Assembly (NCBI RefSeq): GCF_000153485.2
Contig: NC_018721.1
Location: forward strand, 2,170,001-2,234,000
Length of the DNA: 64,000 nt
Reading direction: 5' to 3'
From: Psychroflexus torquis ATCC 700755
GTDB lineage: Bacteria > Bacteroidota > Bacteroidia > Flavobacteriales > Flavobacteriaceae
The number at the start of each line of letters is the position of its first letter. Position 1 is the stretch's first letter. The translations under genes were made by a program, and so were the position numbers. Below the pieces are notes generated by a model, which did not search any database, was not told where the DNA came from, and saw nothing but the letters and a program-made list of their open reading frames with translations. This document shows positions 27,317 to 39,225 of this stretch, in pieces.

Positions 27317-29647
27317 ATGAAATTTAGTTCACTCAGCCTTTTATATTTTTTCATCCTATCTGCAAATGCTCAAGATGTATTTTTAGAAAAATATCAAGAT
27401 TATTTCGAATTACCCCGTGAATCCATATTTGTTCATACAAATAAATCGGTGTTTACGGCTGGAGAGCATTTATGGTATAAAGGCTATGCTATCGATAGAA
27501 CTAATGGAAAATTAAGCGATAATGTAAGAAATATCCAAGTCTTTGTTTATGATAGCATTGGTAATTTGATTGATAAATCAATGGTACTAGCAAACAAGGG
27601 TATTTTCTTTAATCAAATTAAAATAGATACTACGTTTACACCAGGTCGTTACTATTTTAAGGCGATGACTAATTACATGAATAATTTCAAGGAATCTGAC
27701 GCTTATTTTCAAAAGTTTGAGGTCATTGATGAGGTTGTGAGATCTAAAAGAAAAGCTCAAGATATTGAAGTAGTTATTCGTCCTGAAGGACAAGAAATCG
27801 TTTATGGTTTAAATTCTAATTTGGGTATAAAAATTACTAACGATATAGGCAATCCTGAAGAATCAACTCTTATACTATTTGAAAATAATATCCCAATAAA
27901 AAAAATTACAACTAGTAAATTGGGTTTAGCAAGAATGAATTTTAGACCATTTAAAAATAAAACTTACAAAATAGAAGTCATAACAATAGGAGGTTTTAAG
28001 AAGATCATCCCAATTGGGGATATAAAATCTAAAGGCACTTCTCTTGACCTTATCAATTTAAAAAAACATATCTATTTAAATATTGAGACCACATCTATTG
28101 AAGAACATGAAAAATGGCAATTGTTTATTTTTAAGGATCAAAACTCTATTTCATTTAATATTGAAATGAATAATTCTGAGAAGTCAATTGCGATTGAAAA
28201 AGATAAACTTTTTGTTGGCCTAAATACGATTCAACTCTTAAAGGATGGTAAAGCTGTATTAGAACGCATGTATTTGAATGAAGCTATAGATGAAACTGAA
28301 TTTAAAGTTGGCTATAAACTAAAGCAAGTCGATAAACAAGATTCTATAATTTTAAGTTTAAACTTCAAAAATAATAGTAAATTAATGCTTAGTGCGTCCA
28401 TATTACCAAAAGAAAACATCACTTATAGGTCGCAGCAATCTATTATTAAAACATTGAGATTAAATCCTTACATAGATAATAATGACTTTAAATCTTTTTT
28501 TGATTATACCACGCTATCAAATTTAAATGAGTTGGATGTACTACTGTTAATGTCAAAAAGTCTACACACAACTAACCTAGAATTATCTGAACCACCTGCA
28601 CTTCAATATAAACGAGAGAACGGTTTTGACCAAATCTTGTATTTGATAGATAAAATAAAAAAAGATGATGACCTTATAGTAGGTATAGCCTCTAGATTTA
28701 ATAAGGACTATAGTTTAAAACTTGATTCATCAAGGGTCTTTTTTTTAAAAAATAAATATCCAGTAATTGGAGAAAAACTTGAATATACCGCTGTAAACAA
28801 GCTAGGCAATTTTAAAGCACCAAAATTAACTTTGAAAACTCGTGTAATTTTTAATAACCAACATCCTATTTTATTTGAAGAGCTTGACACTTTAACATTT
28901 TTAAAAGATATTTCATTATCTAAAAATAGAGTTGCAGCTAATTTTACCAAAACAAATGAACTTAAGGAAGTCATAATTAAAGCACCAAAAAATAAAGAGG
29001 AAAAAATAGATCGATTGATTCGAGGTACTAAAGAAGAAATTACTGAAGATATAGTTAATGAGTATTTAAAACTTTCAGATTATCTAAGGGCAAAAGGTTT
29101 TAAAGTAAGAGAAGACTATAAAACCTTTATAGTTCAAAATTTGAGAAATCAAACTGGAGGTGCTGGAAGCGTTGCATTCATAGTAGACGGCGCTAGATTT
29201 AAAGATACAAGGGACATGAATTTTACTTCATTTCTAGCCAATGCTCGATTGGATCAATTTGAATCAATTACAATTAATAAAGTAGGCTTTGGACAAGGCC
29301 CCTTTGGTTCTGGTGGAGTTATAAAACTTGATAGCCGTAAAACACCTCTTTATGATAAAGATAATGGAGGAGTGTTTACCTCAATAGATGTAACGGAAGG
29401 TTATAATGAAATAAAAAAATACACTAACCCAAATTATACATCTTACAATAGTGAAACATTTAAAAGACTTGGTTCTATAGCCTGGTTTCCTAATATAGTT
29501 GTTCAAGGAGGAACCCAGAATAATAATAGTGTTGATTTGAAAGTTGTGGATACTAAACTTAAAGAAGGTATTATTTATATTGAAGGTATTTCGGAAGATG
29601 GCCAATTACACAGTTATAGAATCCCTATTAAATTGAATAACAATTAA
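27317..29647 (+). CDS. Exported MG-domain / TonB-plug-domain protein
   Basis: A 776-residue protein with a signal peptide (1-18, ending SANAQ). The N-terminal part (about 30-140) reads RESIFVHTNKSVFTAGEHLWYKGY ... IFVYDSIGNLI, the macroglobulin-like MG2 pattern seen in large Bacteroidota surface proteins. The middle (150-560) is beta-rich. Residues about 570-680 (ITEDIVNEYLKLSDYLRAKG ... VAFIVDGARF ... ITINKVGFGQGPFGSGGVIKL) look like a TonB-dependent receptor plug, but no beta-barrel follows. It is probably a periplasmic or surface protein of the MG2-plug type known in flavobacteria; function unassigned. Very AT-rich; solitary gene. Confidence 0.75.
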   Translation: MKFSSLSLLYFFILSANAQDVFLEKYQDYFELPRESIFVHTNKSVFTAGEHLWYKGYAIDRTNGKLSDNVRNIQVFVYDSIGNLIDKSMVLANKGIFFNQIKIDTTFTPGRYYFKAMTNYMNNFKESDAYFQKFEVIDEVVRSKRKAQDIEVVIRPEGQEIVYGLNSNLGIKITNDIGNPEESTLILFENNIPIKKITTSKLGLARMNFRPFKNKTYKIEVITIGGFKKIIPIGDIKSKGTSLDLINLKKHIYLNIETTSIEEHEKWQLFIFKDQNSISFNIEMNNSEKSIAIEKDKLFVGLNTIQLLKDGKAVLERMYLNEAIDETEFKVGYKLKQVDKQDSIILSLNFKNNSKLMLSASILPKENITYRSQQSIIKTLRLNPYIDNNDFKSFFDYTTLSNLNELDVLLLMSKSLHTTNLELSEPPALQYKRENGFDQILYLIDKIKKDDDLIVGIASRFNKDYSLKLDSSRVFFLKNKYPVIGEKLEYTAVNKLGNFKAPKLTLKTRVIFNNQHPILFEELDTLTFLKDISLSKNRVAANFTKTNELKEVIIKAPKNKEEKIDRLIRGTKEEITEDIVNEYLKLSDYLRAKGFKVREDYKTFIVQNLRNQTGGAGSVAFIVDGARFKDTRDMNFTSFLANARLDQFESITINKVGFGQGPFGSGGVIKLDSRKTPLYDKDNGGVFTSIDVTEGYNEIKKYTNPNYTSYNSETFKRLGSIAWFPNIVVQGGTQNNNSVDLKVVDTKLKEGIIYIEGISEDGQLHSYRIPIKLNNN

Positions 29648-30238
29648 ACTGGATATTATAAACTATCTGTAAAAAGAAGAGTAAGTGGTATTCTTTAAAA
29701 AATGAATCAAAGCTTCAGAAATATAAAGGATGATATAAATTCTAAGTTAATGTAACTATTAGGTTTGTGTTTGGTGTATCAATTGTTTCAATTATATTCG
29801 ACAGGAATATTTTTGAGGGTAGCAATAAAGCAGTATTTTTTTCAATATTATTTAGTTTGATCGCTTTAAACCTTATGAGGATATCAATTTCTAAAGCCTC
29901 ATCACATCAAGATGAGGGTGTGAAAATCCTATATATGTAATGGATCAATTATTATGTAACGTAGAAGTTGCATTTATGACTTGAATCTAGCATTTGAAAA
30001 AACTTACTTTCTTATTTAAAGAAAAACATTTTATACATGAACGGAACTTTACCTTTAGCAGTCGACACAAACTCTTGAATCGCTTTTTAATAATGTGTCT
30101 TGAGAAGTACTTTAAAAATTTTATCAATAGTATATTAATAATACATCAATAAAAGTTTGAGATTGCTGTATTTTTAAATAAACTTAGTAATTTCATCATC
30201 ACACCCGCGACTAATATTTTAATTAAAACCTGCGAAAT
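29648..30238. other. 591-bp gap, one weak small frame
   Basis: From 29746 to 29941 the plus strand has an open frame of about 65 codons with a hydrophobic stretch (AVFFSILFSLIALNLM), preceded by a stop and lacking an early ATG (a GTG lies at 29767). It could be a decayed small membrane protein. No repeats, tRNA or terminator recognised in the rest. Confidence 0.35.
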
Positions 30239-31543
30239 TTGAAACAAGAACATATTGTCATCATCGGGAATGGTATATCAGGAGTGACTTTAGCTAGGCA
30301 TATCCGAAAATTATCCAATCAGCGTATTACCTTAATTTCTTCTGAAAGTGAACATTTCTTTTCTAGAACCGCTTTGATGTACGTTTATATGGGTCACATG
30401 AAATGGAATCATCTTAAGCCATATGAAGATGGATTTTGGAAAAAAAATAAAATAGACATCAAGCAGGCCTATGTTTCTGCCGTTGATCATAAAAACAAAG
30501 AGTTACAACTAGAATCAGGAGAAGCATTTCCTTATGATAAGCTTGTCATTGCTTGTGGCTCTAAATCAAACAAATTTGGTTGGCCTGGTCAAGATTTAAA
30601 AGGTGTTTTGGGCCTTTATAGCAAACAGGATTTAGAGTCTCTAGAAGTTCATGCCCCAAATAAGGAGGCCTGCAAGAGAGCCGTTATCGTTGGCGGTGGT
30701 TTAATAGGAATTGAATTAGCAGAAATGCTTGCGACTAGAAATATACCTGTTACTCTATTGGTAAGGGAGAGCCATTTTTGGAACAATGTGCTACCTGATG
30801 AAGAAGCAAAGCTTATTGACAGACATATTCGAGAGCATCATATCGACTTAAGATTAGAAACTAATCTGGAAGAAATCAGTGCAGATGATATAGGTAGAGT
30901 TAAGGCTATAAAAATTAAAGAAACAGGTGAGGTCTTGGAGTGTGATTTTGTAGGATTAACGCCTGGGGTTTTACCGAATATTGATTTCCTTAAGTCGAGC
31001 GGTATTGAATTAAATAGAGGAGTTTTAGTGAACCGAAATTTGGAAACCAGCGTAGAGGGTGTTTATGCTATTGGAGACTGTGCCGAGCAAAGGCAGCCTA
31101 TTGGAAATCGTCCATCAATTGAAGCAGTTTGGTATACCGGTAGAATGATGGGAGAGACTTTGGCACAAACACTCTGTGGAAATCCTAGAGAATACAAGCC
31201 AGGACATTGGTTTAATTCGGCTAAGTTTTTCGATATAGAATATCAAACATATGGTTGGGTATTTAATCAACCTAAGGAAGGACAAACTGATTTTTACTGG
31301 GAACATACCGATGGAAAAAAATGCATACATATTCAGTATGAAATAGAATCGGGGATTTTTAAAGGAATAAACACCTTCGGAATTCGATTACGCCATGAGG
31401 TTTTTGACCGATGGTTAACTGAGAAAGCTACAGTTGATGAAGTTATTAAAAACCTGAAGTCGGCTAACTTTGATCCTGAATTTTTCAAGTCTTATGAAAA
31501 AGAAATTCAAAATAAATTTCAACATACACTAAAAACAACCTAA
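30239..31543 (+). CDS. FAD/NAD(P)-dependent oxidoreductase (nitrite-reductase/rubredoxin-reductase-like)
   Basis: A 434-residue pyridine nucleotide-disulfide oxidoreductase. The FAD-binding HIVIIGNGISGVTLARHI begins at residue 4, a second Rossmann motif AVIVGGGLIGIELAEML lies near 152, and GVYAIGDCAEQ (about 277) completes the FAD site. The C-terminal 110 residues are a separate domain rich in aromatic residues. The start must be TTG at 30239: a stop lies 15 bases upstream and the Rossmann strand begins at once. Two bases separate it from the membrane polyferredoxin gene, so the two probably form an electron-transfer unit. No redox-active CxxC is seen. Substrate unknown. Confidence 0.82.
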   Translation: MKQEHIVIIGNGISGVTLARHIRKLSNQRITLISSESEHFFSRTALMYVYMGHMKWNHLKPYEDGFWKKNKIDIKQAYVSAVDHKNKELQLESGEAFPYDKLVIACGSKSNKFGWPGQDLKGVLGLYSKQDLESLEVHAPNKEACKRAVIVGGGLIGIELAEMLATRNIPVTLLVRESHFWNNVLPDEEAKLIDRHIREHHIDLRLETNLEEISADDIGRVKAIKIKETGEVLECDFVGLTPGVLPNIDFLKSSGIELNRGVLVNRNLETSVEGVYAIGDCAEQRQPIGNRPSIEAVWYTGRMMGETLAQTLCGNPREYKPGHWFNSAKFFDIEYQTYGWVFNQPKEGQTDFYWEHTDGKKCIHIQYEIESGIFKGINTFGIRLRHEVFDRWLTEKATVDEVIKNLKSANFDPEFFKSYEKEIQNKFQHTLKTT

Positions 31544-31545
31544 TT

Positions 31546-33132
31546 ATGAGTGTAGATGTAAACATGTCTGTTACAGGCAACTCGCCAGAAGCTTTAAATG
31601 TCCAGCAAAAACTATCTTCTGCGCTAGGATTGTTGGGTGTTTCTATAATGGTCTTATCGGGTTTCAATATTCAATTTCAGCCTAAAATTGTTTGGGTGAG
31701 TTTATCGCTTATCATGGTTTTCGCAGGGATTTTTTGGTATTCCAAAGTGAGTTATGGTCATATGACTGAAGGTATCAAAAACGATAGGGTTTATTTTAAA
31801 TCTCTAACCAACCGAGGATTCTGGGCCTATATTTTAGGCTTAGTCTTGACAGGGTTTTATATTGTGCTTTATTTTTATCCCAGCTGGATAGGATTAAGTA
31901 GCGATGGAGAAAATACAGGAGTTGTAGCTTTGTTTGATCCGTTAAGCCAAGCTATAAGTGGGAATGCAGCAAGCCAATGGTTTGTCTATGGAACTTTATA
32001 CACGACAGCTATTGTTGGTTTTGGTATAAAATTTCTATGGAAATATCGTCATAATCGCTATCAACGCTTACGCACATTTTCAGTTATGTTTTTCCAATTG
32101 GGATTCGCCTTTTTAATTCCAGAGCTGATGTCAAGACTCAACGGAGATAATTTTTCATTACCTTATTATAATTTCGTCAATATATGGCCTTTAAACTATT
32201 ATAATTTTGAGCAGTACAGAGTCGATCAGTATATAAATGCGGGAAATGTTGGGATTGGATTACTTATTTTTGGAGTTCTTTCTATACTTATTATTACTCC
32301 TATTCTAACTTATAAATATGGAAAGCGCTGGTATTGTTCTTGGGTGTGTGGCTGTGGAGGATTAGCAGAAACTGCGGGAGATTCTTTCCGCCATCTGAGC
32401 GATAAATCCCAGTCTTCTTGGAAATTGGAGCGCTGGTTAGTCCATATAGTTGTTGTTTTTGTTGTCATAATGACGACGGCAGTTGTTTATTCATATTTAA
32501 ATACTGATAAGTATTGGTTGTCTGGTTCGGCTTTTCTGATAAGTGTAGCTAGTTTATTGACGATTGTCTTTACTTGGACGATGGTTTATAAGCGTGAAGA
32601 ATTGCAAAACGATGCTAAATATGCTGCGATTGGTTTTTTTGTTGTTATACTTTCCTTATTGGGACTTCACTTTTCTGGACTTATAGATAAGGTCTTTTTA
32701 TTTGAAGCTGAAACCCTAAGATCTACCTATGGTTTTGTAATTGGGGCTATTTTTTCTGGAGTTGTAGGGGTGGGATTTTACCCTATTTTTGGGAATAGAG
32801 TTTGGTGTAGATTTGGATGCCCTATGGCTGCTATTTTAGGATTTCAACAGCGCTTATTTTCAAAATTTAGAATTACGACCAACGGTGGTCAATGTATTTC
32901 CTGCGGAAACTGTACTACCTATTGTGAGATGGGAATAGATGTGAGAGCCTATGCGCAAAAAGGAGAAAATATAGTTAGATCCTCCTGTGTGGGTTGTGGA
33001 ATTTGTGCTTCAGTCTGTCCAAGAGGAGTTTTAAAATTGGAGAATGATACACCAGTTGGCAGAATCAATTCAAAAGAAATCCTTCTTGGAAATGATGTTG
33101 ACCTGATGGACTTAGTGAACCAAAATAAGTAA
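31546..33132 (+). CDS. Membrane polyferredoxin (NapH/NosR/CcoG-like)
   Basis: A 528-residue membrane protein with about seven hydrophobic segments (near 20-38, 42-60, 82-102, 140-160, 232-250, 298-320, 325-345, 355-375, 395-415). Two cysteine motifs in membrane-adjacent loops (RWYCSWVCGCGG and VWCRFGCPMAA) and two ferredoxin motifs (CISCGNCTTYCEMG and CVGCGICASVCPRG) are the hallmarks of NapH/NosR/CcoG-type proteins, though the Ig-like C-terminus of CcoG is missing. With the adjacent FAD oxidoreductase it likely moves electrons between a cytoplasmic donor and the membrane or periplasm. A terminator follows. Confidence 0.82.
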   Translation: MSVDVNMSVTGNSPEALNVQQKLSSALGLLGVSIMVLSGFNIQFQPKIVWVSLSLIMVFAGIFWYSKVSYGHMTEGIKNDRVYFKSLTNRGFWAYILGLVLTGFYIVLYFYPSWIGLSSDGENTGVVALFDPLSQAISGNAASQWFVYGTLYTTAIVGFGIKFLWKYRHNRYQRLRTFSVMFFQLGFAFLIPELMSRLNGDNFSLPYYNFVNIWPLNYYNFEQYRVDQYINAGNVGIGLLIFGVLSILIITPILTYKYGKRWYCSWVCGCGGLAETAGDSFRHLSDKSQSSWKLERWLVHIVVVFVVIMTTAVVYSYLNTDKYWLSGSAFLISVASLLTIVFTWTMVYKREELQNDAKYAAIGFFVVILSLLGLHFSGLIDKVFLFEAETLRSTYGFVIGAIFSGVVGVGFYPIFGNRVWCRFGCPMAAILGFQQRLFSKFRITTNGGQCISCGNCTTYCEMGIDVRAYAQKGENIVRSSCVGCGICASVCPRGVLKLENDTPVGRINSKEILLGNDVDLMDLVNQNK

Positions 33133-33153
33133 AATAAATTTACAGTATAATTT

Positions 33154-33188
33154 AACTCCTTCTCATAACCTTGGGAAGGAGTTTTTGT
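33154..33188 (+). terminator. Terminator after the polyferredoxin gene
   Basis: AACTCCTTC pairs with GAAGGAGTT (33154-33162 with 33175-33183) and is followed by TTTGTTTTT. Confidence 0.85.
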
Positions 33189-33311
33189 TTTTCATCAAAA
33201 AAACATTAATTTTTTAGGAACCTATCTATTATTTTCTTTAATTTTAAGAAATGTTTAATTATTAAAATATTGATTAGTTTTACTTATGATTATATAAAAT
33301 ATATAAGCTAA

Positions 33312-35630
<2,319 letters not shown>

Positions 35631-35639
35631 ATTAGAGTC

Positions 35640-35672
35640 AAGAGGTGGTTTGGAAACGAACTGCCTCTTTTT
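35640..35672 (+). terminator. Terminator after katG
   Basis: AAGAGG...GTTTG / CGAAC...CCTCTT with a GAAA tetraloop region (35640-35669) followed by TTTTATTT. The remaining 290 bases up to the next gene hold nothing recognisable. Confidence 0.85.
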
Positions 35673-35964
35673 ATTTAGAACCTAAGGGGAGGTTACAACG
35701 TAAATAGTTTAAACCTATTTAGAATCCGGTTCTACTGTCCTTAAGTTTATTTCTTTAGGAAGCTATTCTAAAAAGTTTACACTTTGCGAATACCTGCATA
35801 AGAGGCAAATACAAGTATATAATTTAGCATAAAGACACTTTACAATTATAAATATGTTCAGAATTCAATCTTTAATATTATGTTTATAGAAATTACAGCA
35901 ATATTTATGTAGAAGCAAGCGTTTTTAAATATCTTGCTAGTGTAAATTGACTTATTTTAAAAAT

Positions 35965-36498
35965 ATGAAATACTTATTTATTATATGTGTCATTTTCCTA
36001 GGGTGTACAGACAATAGACCTCTGGACTCAGATGATTTTGAAGTGAGTCCAAGGTTTGAAGTTAACTTGTTTCAAATTCAGTATCCAACTCAACTTATCA
36101 ATGTTGGATATGATTCTATCCCTTCTCCTAATACTATTCGCCAATTTGTGAATACCGATTTTCTAAATGAGCAGTTTAATGCGGATTATTTAAAATCTCT
36201 AGAATTTAAGTTTTTAGCAGAGAACAGCATCAATACTCCACAAACTTTTAATTTTACTTTCTTTGATGCCGATGGTCTTGTAACTTTCAGAATTACTCAT
36301 AGTATAGCAGGTGGTAATGAGTCTAGTCCACAAACAGAGAGGGTTGCAAACTTATATACTACACAATCTGACATAGAAAAAATAACAAATAGTGTAGAGT
36401 TAGAGGTTCTTTTCAGTCAGCCTTCACAAGGTAGTAATAACGGTATAATGAACCTTGAGTGTGTCATTGAGGCTGGTTATCTTTATACAAGAGAATGA
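35965..36498 (+). CDS. Lipoprotein of unknown function
   Basis: A 177-residue protein starting MKYLFIICVIFLGC: the hydrophobic segment and the lipobox FLGC at residues 11-14 mark it as a lipoprotein cleaved by signal peptidase II. I chose ATG 35965 because this places the lipobox correctly; a TTG 18 bases upstream would add MTYFKN. The mature part is Asn/Gln/Phe-rich and beta-like, with no family I recognise. Its stop overlaps the start of the next gene by ATGA, so it is probably a partner of that outer-membrane protein. Confidence 0.8.
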   Translation: MKYLFIICVIFLGCTDNRPLDSDDFEVSPRFEVNLFQIQYPTQLINVGYDSIPSPNTIRQFVNTDFLNEQFNADYLKSLEFKFLAENSINTPQTFNFTFFDADGLVTFRITHSIAGGNESSPQTERVANLYTTQSDIEKITNSVELEVLFSQPSQGSNNGIMNLECVIEAGYLYTRE

Positions 36499-37856
36499 AG
36501 TTTGTCCCTATTCTTTTTTTTGTTCTATTATCCAATACTCTATGGGGTCAAGACAATCATTTGCTCTACAACCAAACGCATAATCCGCAATCTTTGATGC
36601 TGAATCCAGGAGCTGCTTATGAAAAAACGGACTTTCATATCGGAGTCCCCATACTTTCTAATGTTTATGCTTCTGTAGGAAACACGGTGCTCAATGTTGA
36701 TAATTTATTCAATACTAGAGATTTCAACACCAATGTGGCAGCATCTCTAGATCGTATATCAGCTAAAGATTTTGTGGCTTTTAATCAAAGAATTGACCTT
36801 ATTAATTTCGGTTGGAAAAGCAATTCGCGTTACTATACTGCGGGAGTATATCAGGAAAGTGATGCTGTATTAAATTTTCCAAAAGACTTATTACAACTTG
36901 CTTATTATGGAAATGCTGGTCAAAATAGGAGTTATGATATTGGACAAATCAACTTCAGAGGAAACCTACAGACCGTATTTCATTTTGGAATTAATCAACA
37001 AGTGAACGACGATTTACATATCGGGGTGAGAAGTAAGCTCTACACTTCGAGTGTTAATATAAAATCAGTAAGAAATACTGGGCGTTTCATATCTAGTGTT
37101 AATCAGCAAGGGTTTTTACTCAATCAAAGCATAAGCGATTTGAACTTAAATATTCAAAGTACAGGTTTGCAAAGTATTGATCAACTGACTCCTGGGAATA
37201 TACTCATAGGTTCTAACTATGGATTAGGCTTTGATTTTGGGATGTCTTATTTTTTTAATGAGAGGCTAGAATTCACAGGGAGTATTTTAGACCTTGGTTT
37301 TATTCGTTTTACAAAAGACACCAGTCAAGACATTTATGAAGGTTCTTTTGATTACGGTGGTCTTGTTATCCAGTTCCCTAATTTTGGAAGTGAAGAAGAT
37401 TTGATTGATTATTATCAAGATTTACTTGATGATATTGAAACGAATTTACTAGGGGAAACTACTTCTAGATCATACACATACGTTCAACCTACTAAAATAA
37501 ATTTGGGATTGAGTTATAATTTCGGAAAAGAAGCCAGACCATGCACTTGCAGTCTAAAGTCAGGTGGAAAGCGCTCTGGGAACCAAACTCTAAGTCTACA
37601 TGCTTTTAGTATGGTAAGTGCTGGGAATCTATTTTACAGTCTCAATGGAATCTATCAGCGGAGCTTTTGGAAAGTGTTGTATGCAAAAGTGAGTTTAGGG
37701 ATAGATCAATTTAATAGACCAAATTTTGGAGGAGGGTTGGCTCTAGATGTATGGAAATTTAACCTATTTCTAAATGTAGATCGCTTAAATCATTTTAATA
37801 ACATTTATAATGCCGAGGCTCTAGCTTTTCAGTTTGGTTTAAACCTAAAACTTTAA
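36495..37856 (+). CDS. Outer-membrane barrel protein (DUF5723-like)
   Basis: A 453-residue exported protein with a signal peptide (1-18, ending LWGQ). NPQSLMLNPGAAYEKTDFHIGVP and RYYTAGVYQESDAVLNFPKD near the N-terminus, then alternating hydrophobic strands and a C-terminus ending FGLNLKL, indicate an outer-membrane beta-barrel. The N-terminal block resembles the DUF5723/PorP-SprF-like group in Bacteroidota; I prefer DUF5723 but am not certain. It overlaps the preceding lipoprotein gene by four bases (ATGA), indicating coupled translation. Confidence 0.7.
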   Translation: MKFVPILFFVLLSNTLWGQDNHLLYNQTHNPQSLMLNPGAAYEKTDFHIGVPILSNVYASVGNTVLNVDNLFNTRDFNTNVAASLDRISAKDFVAFNQRIDLINFGWKSNSRYYTAGVYQESDAVLNFPKDLLQLAYYGNAGQNRSYDIGQINFRGNLQTVFHFGINQQVNDDLHIGVRSKLYTSSVNIKSVRNTGRFISSVNQQGFLLNQSISDLNLNIQSTGLQSIDQLTPGNILIGSNYGLGFDFGMSYFFNERLEFTGSILDLGFIRFTKDTSQDIYEGSFDYGGLVIQFPNFGSEEDLIDYYQDLLDDIETNLLGETTSRSYTYVQPTKINLGLSYNFGKEARPCTCSLKSGGKRSGNQTLSLHAFSMVSAGNLFYSLNGIYQRSFWKVLYAKVSLGIDQFNRPNFGGGLALDVWKFNLFLNVDRLNHFNNIYNAEALAFQFGLNLKL

Positions 37857-37956
37857 GGTCTTTTTTTGAATCTAACCACATATCTTAAGCCTTCAAGAGC
37901 TATCTAATATTCCGAGGTATTTTTATATGTCTCAGTTCCTTGAATATGTTTAAAAC

Positions 37957-38073
37957 CTAAAAGGTCATATCTAGTTTTACGCCTGCTTGCATTTTCTGCA
38001 ATCCGTAGTGTCTAAATTGATTATCGTCTAGAAGTGATTTTAAACCTTCAACTTCTTGAGAAGCAACCTTAGC
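37957..38073 (-). pseudogene. C-terminal remnant of an outer-membrane protein
   Basis: On the minus strand an open stretch reads ASQEVEGLKSLLDDN, then QFRHYGLQKMQAGVKLDMTF and a stop at 37957-37959. A final strand with alternating hydrophobic residues and terminal Phe is the signature of outer-membrane barrels. No frame continues upstream beyond about 38073, so it is a fragment. The rest of the 37857-38332 gap shows no intact gene; 38190-38265 carries further AT-poor debris without a clear reading. Confidence 0.45.
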
Positions 38074-38332
38074 GGGTTAACCAATACAAATATCTTACAG
38101 CATTCTTCCTGTTAAAAACTAGCCCTCTTTTTTCGTTTTCAATATTTACTAAAATTATAGAAAGGAGAAGTGGTGTTTCTATCTTTTTTTTTGGATCGCG
38201 CCGTACTTTGAGGGGGAAGCAAGCTTTTTCTCTGCTTGAGACTTCTTGTAGAGTTTATACCAGTAAGAATTTGATTTCAAAGATAAATTCATGAAGATTA
38301 AAATAAAAATAGGGTCAAAATTAAATATACAT

Positions 38333-39100
38333 CTAATCTATTATAACTTCAAACGAATGGGAAAGACCTTTAAAGGCGTCTAGTTCAGCTATTAAAGAAC
38401 CTACAGAGAGCTCCGCTTCAATCTTTAACGGGATTTTGTTTTTATCTGCGGTAATCCAAAACGTTAAGCTTTCTTGAGCCTCAAAAACACGTTCTGCTTT
38501 AACGTATGGTCTAAATTTTAAGCAGGCCACTCTTCCAAATTTAGAATCCAAGACTTCATAACCAAGGAATTTAGTTTTAAAATCATAGTTTTCATTATCA
38601 AAAAACATATTCAAGCGAAATTCTTGACCAATCTGCAAGGTTTCAATATCAATACTGTTCCTGAGTTTGTAGAAGGCAGAAACCATATCTTGAGTATTTA
38701 GCTTAAAATCAAAAGACTCTGTTGTACCGCGTTTATAATCTACGACTTTAACCCGTTGTGAGTCGTGATCAAAGTAGAGTTCTTTATGCTTTTTGTAACC
38801 TCCTTCATTAATGTCTCTTATAAACTTTACAGGAAGTCCATCTTGGTTAACATAGGTTTCATATCGATCTCTCACTTTAAAGAATACATCCAACAAGCCA
38901 ACACTTTTTCCATTGCCAATAATGTGATAAACATCCTCATTGTATAGTTTGGTTTTTTTTATTTCAAGAGTGGCTTTGCTAGTATTAAACCATCCGTATT
39001 TTATTTTGAAGCTCAACCACTCTCCATCTTCATATGCGGACTGGCTGTAACCACAAAAAACACTTGAAAAGGCAATAACAAGGCTAAGAAAAAATTTCAT
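38333..39100 (-). CDS. DUF3108 domain protein, exported
   Basis: A 255-residue protein from ATG 39100 (MKFFLSLVIAFSSVFCGYSQ) with a signal peptide cleaved near residue 20. The body (DGEWLSFKIKYGWFNTSKATLEIKK, SVGLLDVFFKVRDRYETYV, YDFKTKFLGYEVLDSKFG) matches the DUF3108 pattern, a periplasmic beta-sheet domain of unknown function. An in-frame TTG at 39121 belongs to a GAAATTTG promoter-like box (39126-39119) and is not a likely start. It is near but separate from the tyrosine-degradation genes. Confidence 0.8.
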   Translation of the reverse strand: MKFFLSLVIAFSSVFCGYSQSAYEDGEWLSFKIKYGWFNTSKATLEIKKTKLYNEDVYHIIGNGKSVGLLDVFFKVRDRYETYVNQDGLPVKFIRDINEGGYKKHKELYFDHDSQRVKVVDYKRGTTESFDFKLNTQDMVSAFYKLRNSIDIETLQIGQEFRLNMFFDNENYDFKTKFLGYEVLDSKFGRVACLKFRPYVKAERVFEAQESLTFWITADKNKIPLKIEAELSVGSLIAELDAFKGLSHSFEVIID

Positions 39101-39225
39101 AAAGATAGGATGTCTATTCAAATTTCAATGTAAGCAATTAGCATGCCTTTATTTTGTGATACCTTTAAAAGCAAAAGCCTAGACAATTAAGGGGAGACTT
39201 TCGCTTCATAGAGTATAAAACTAAT

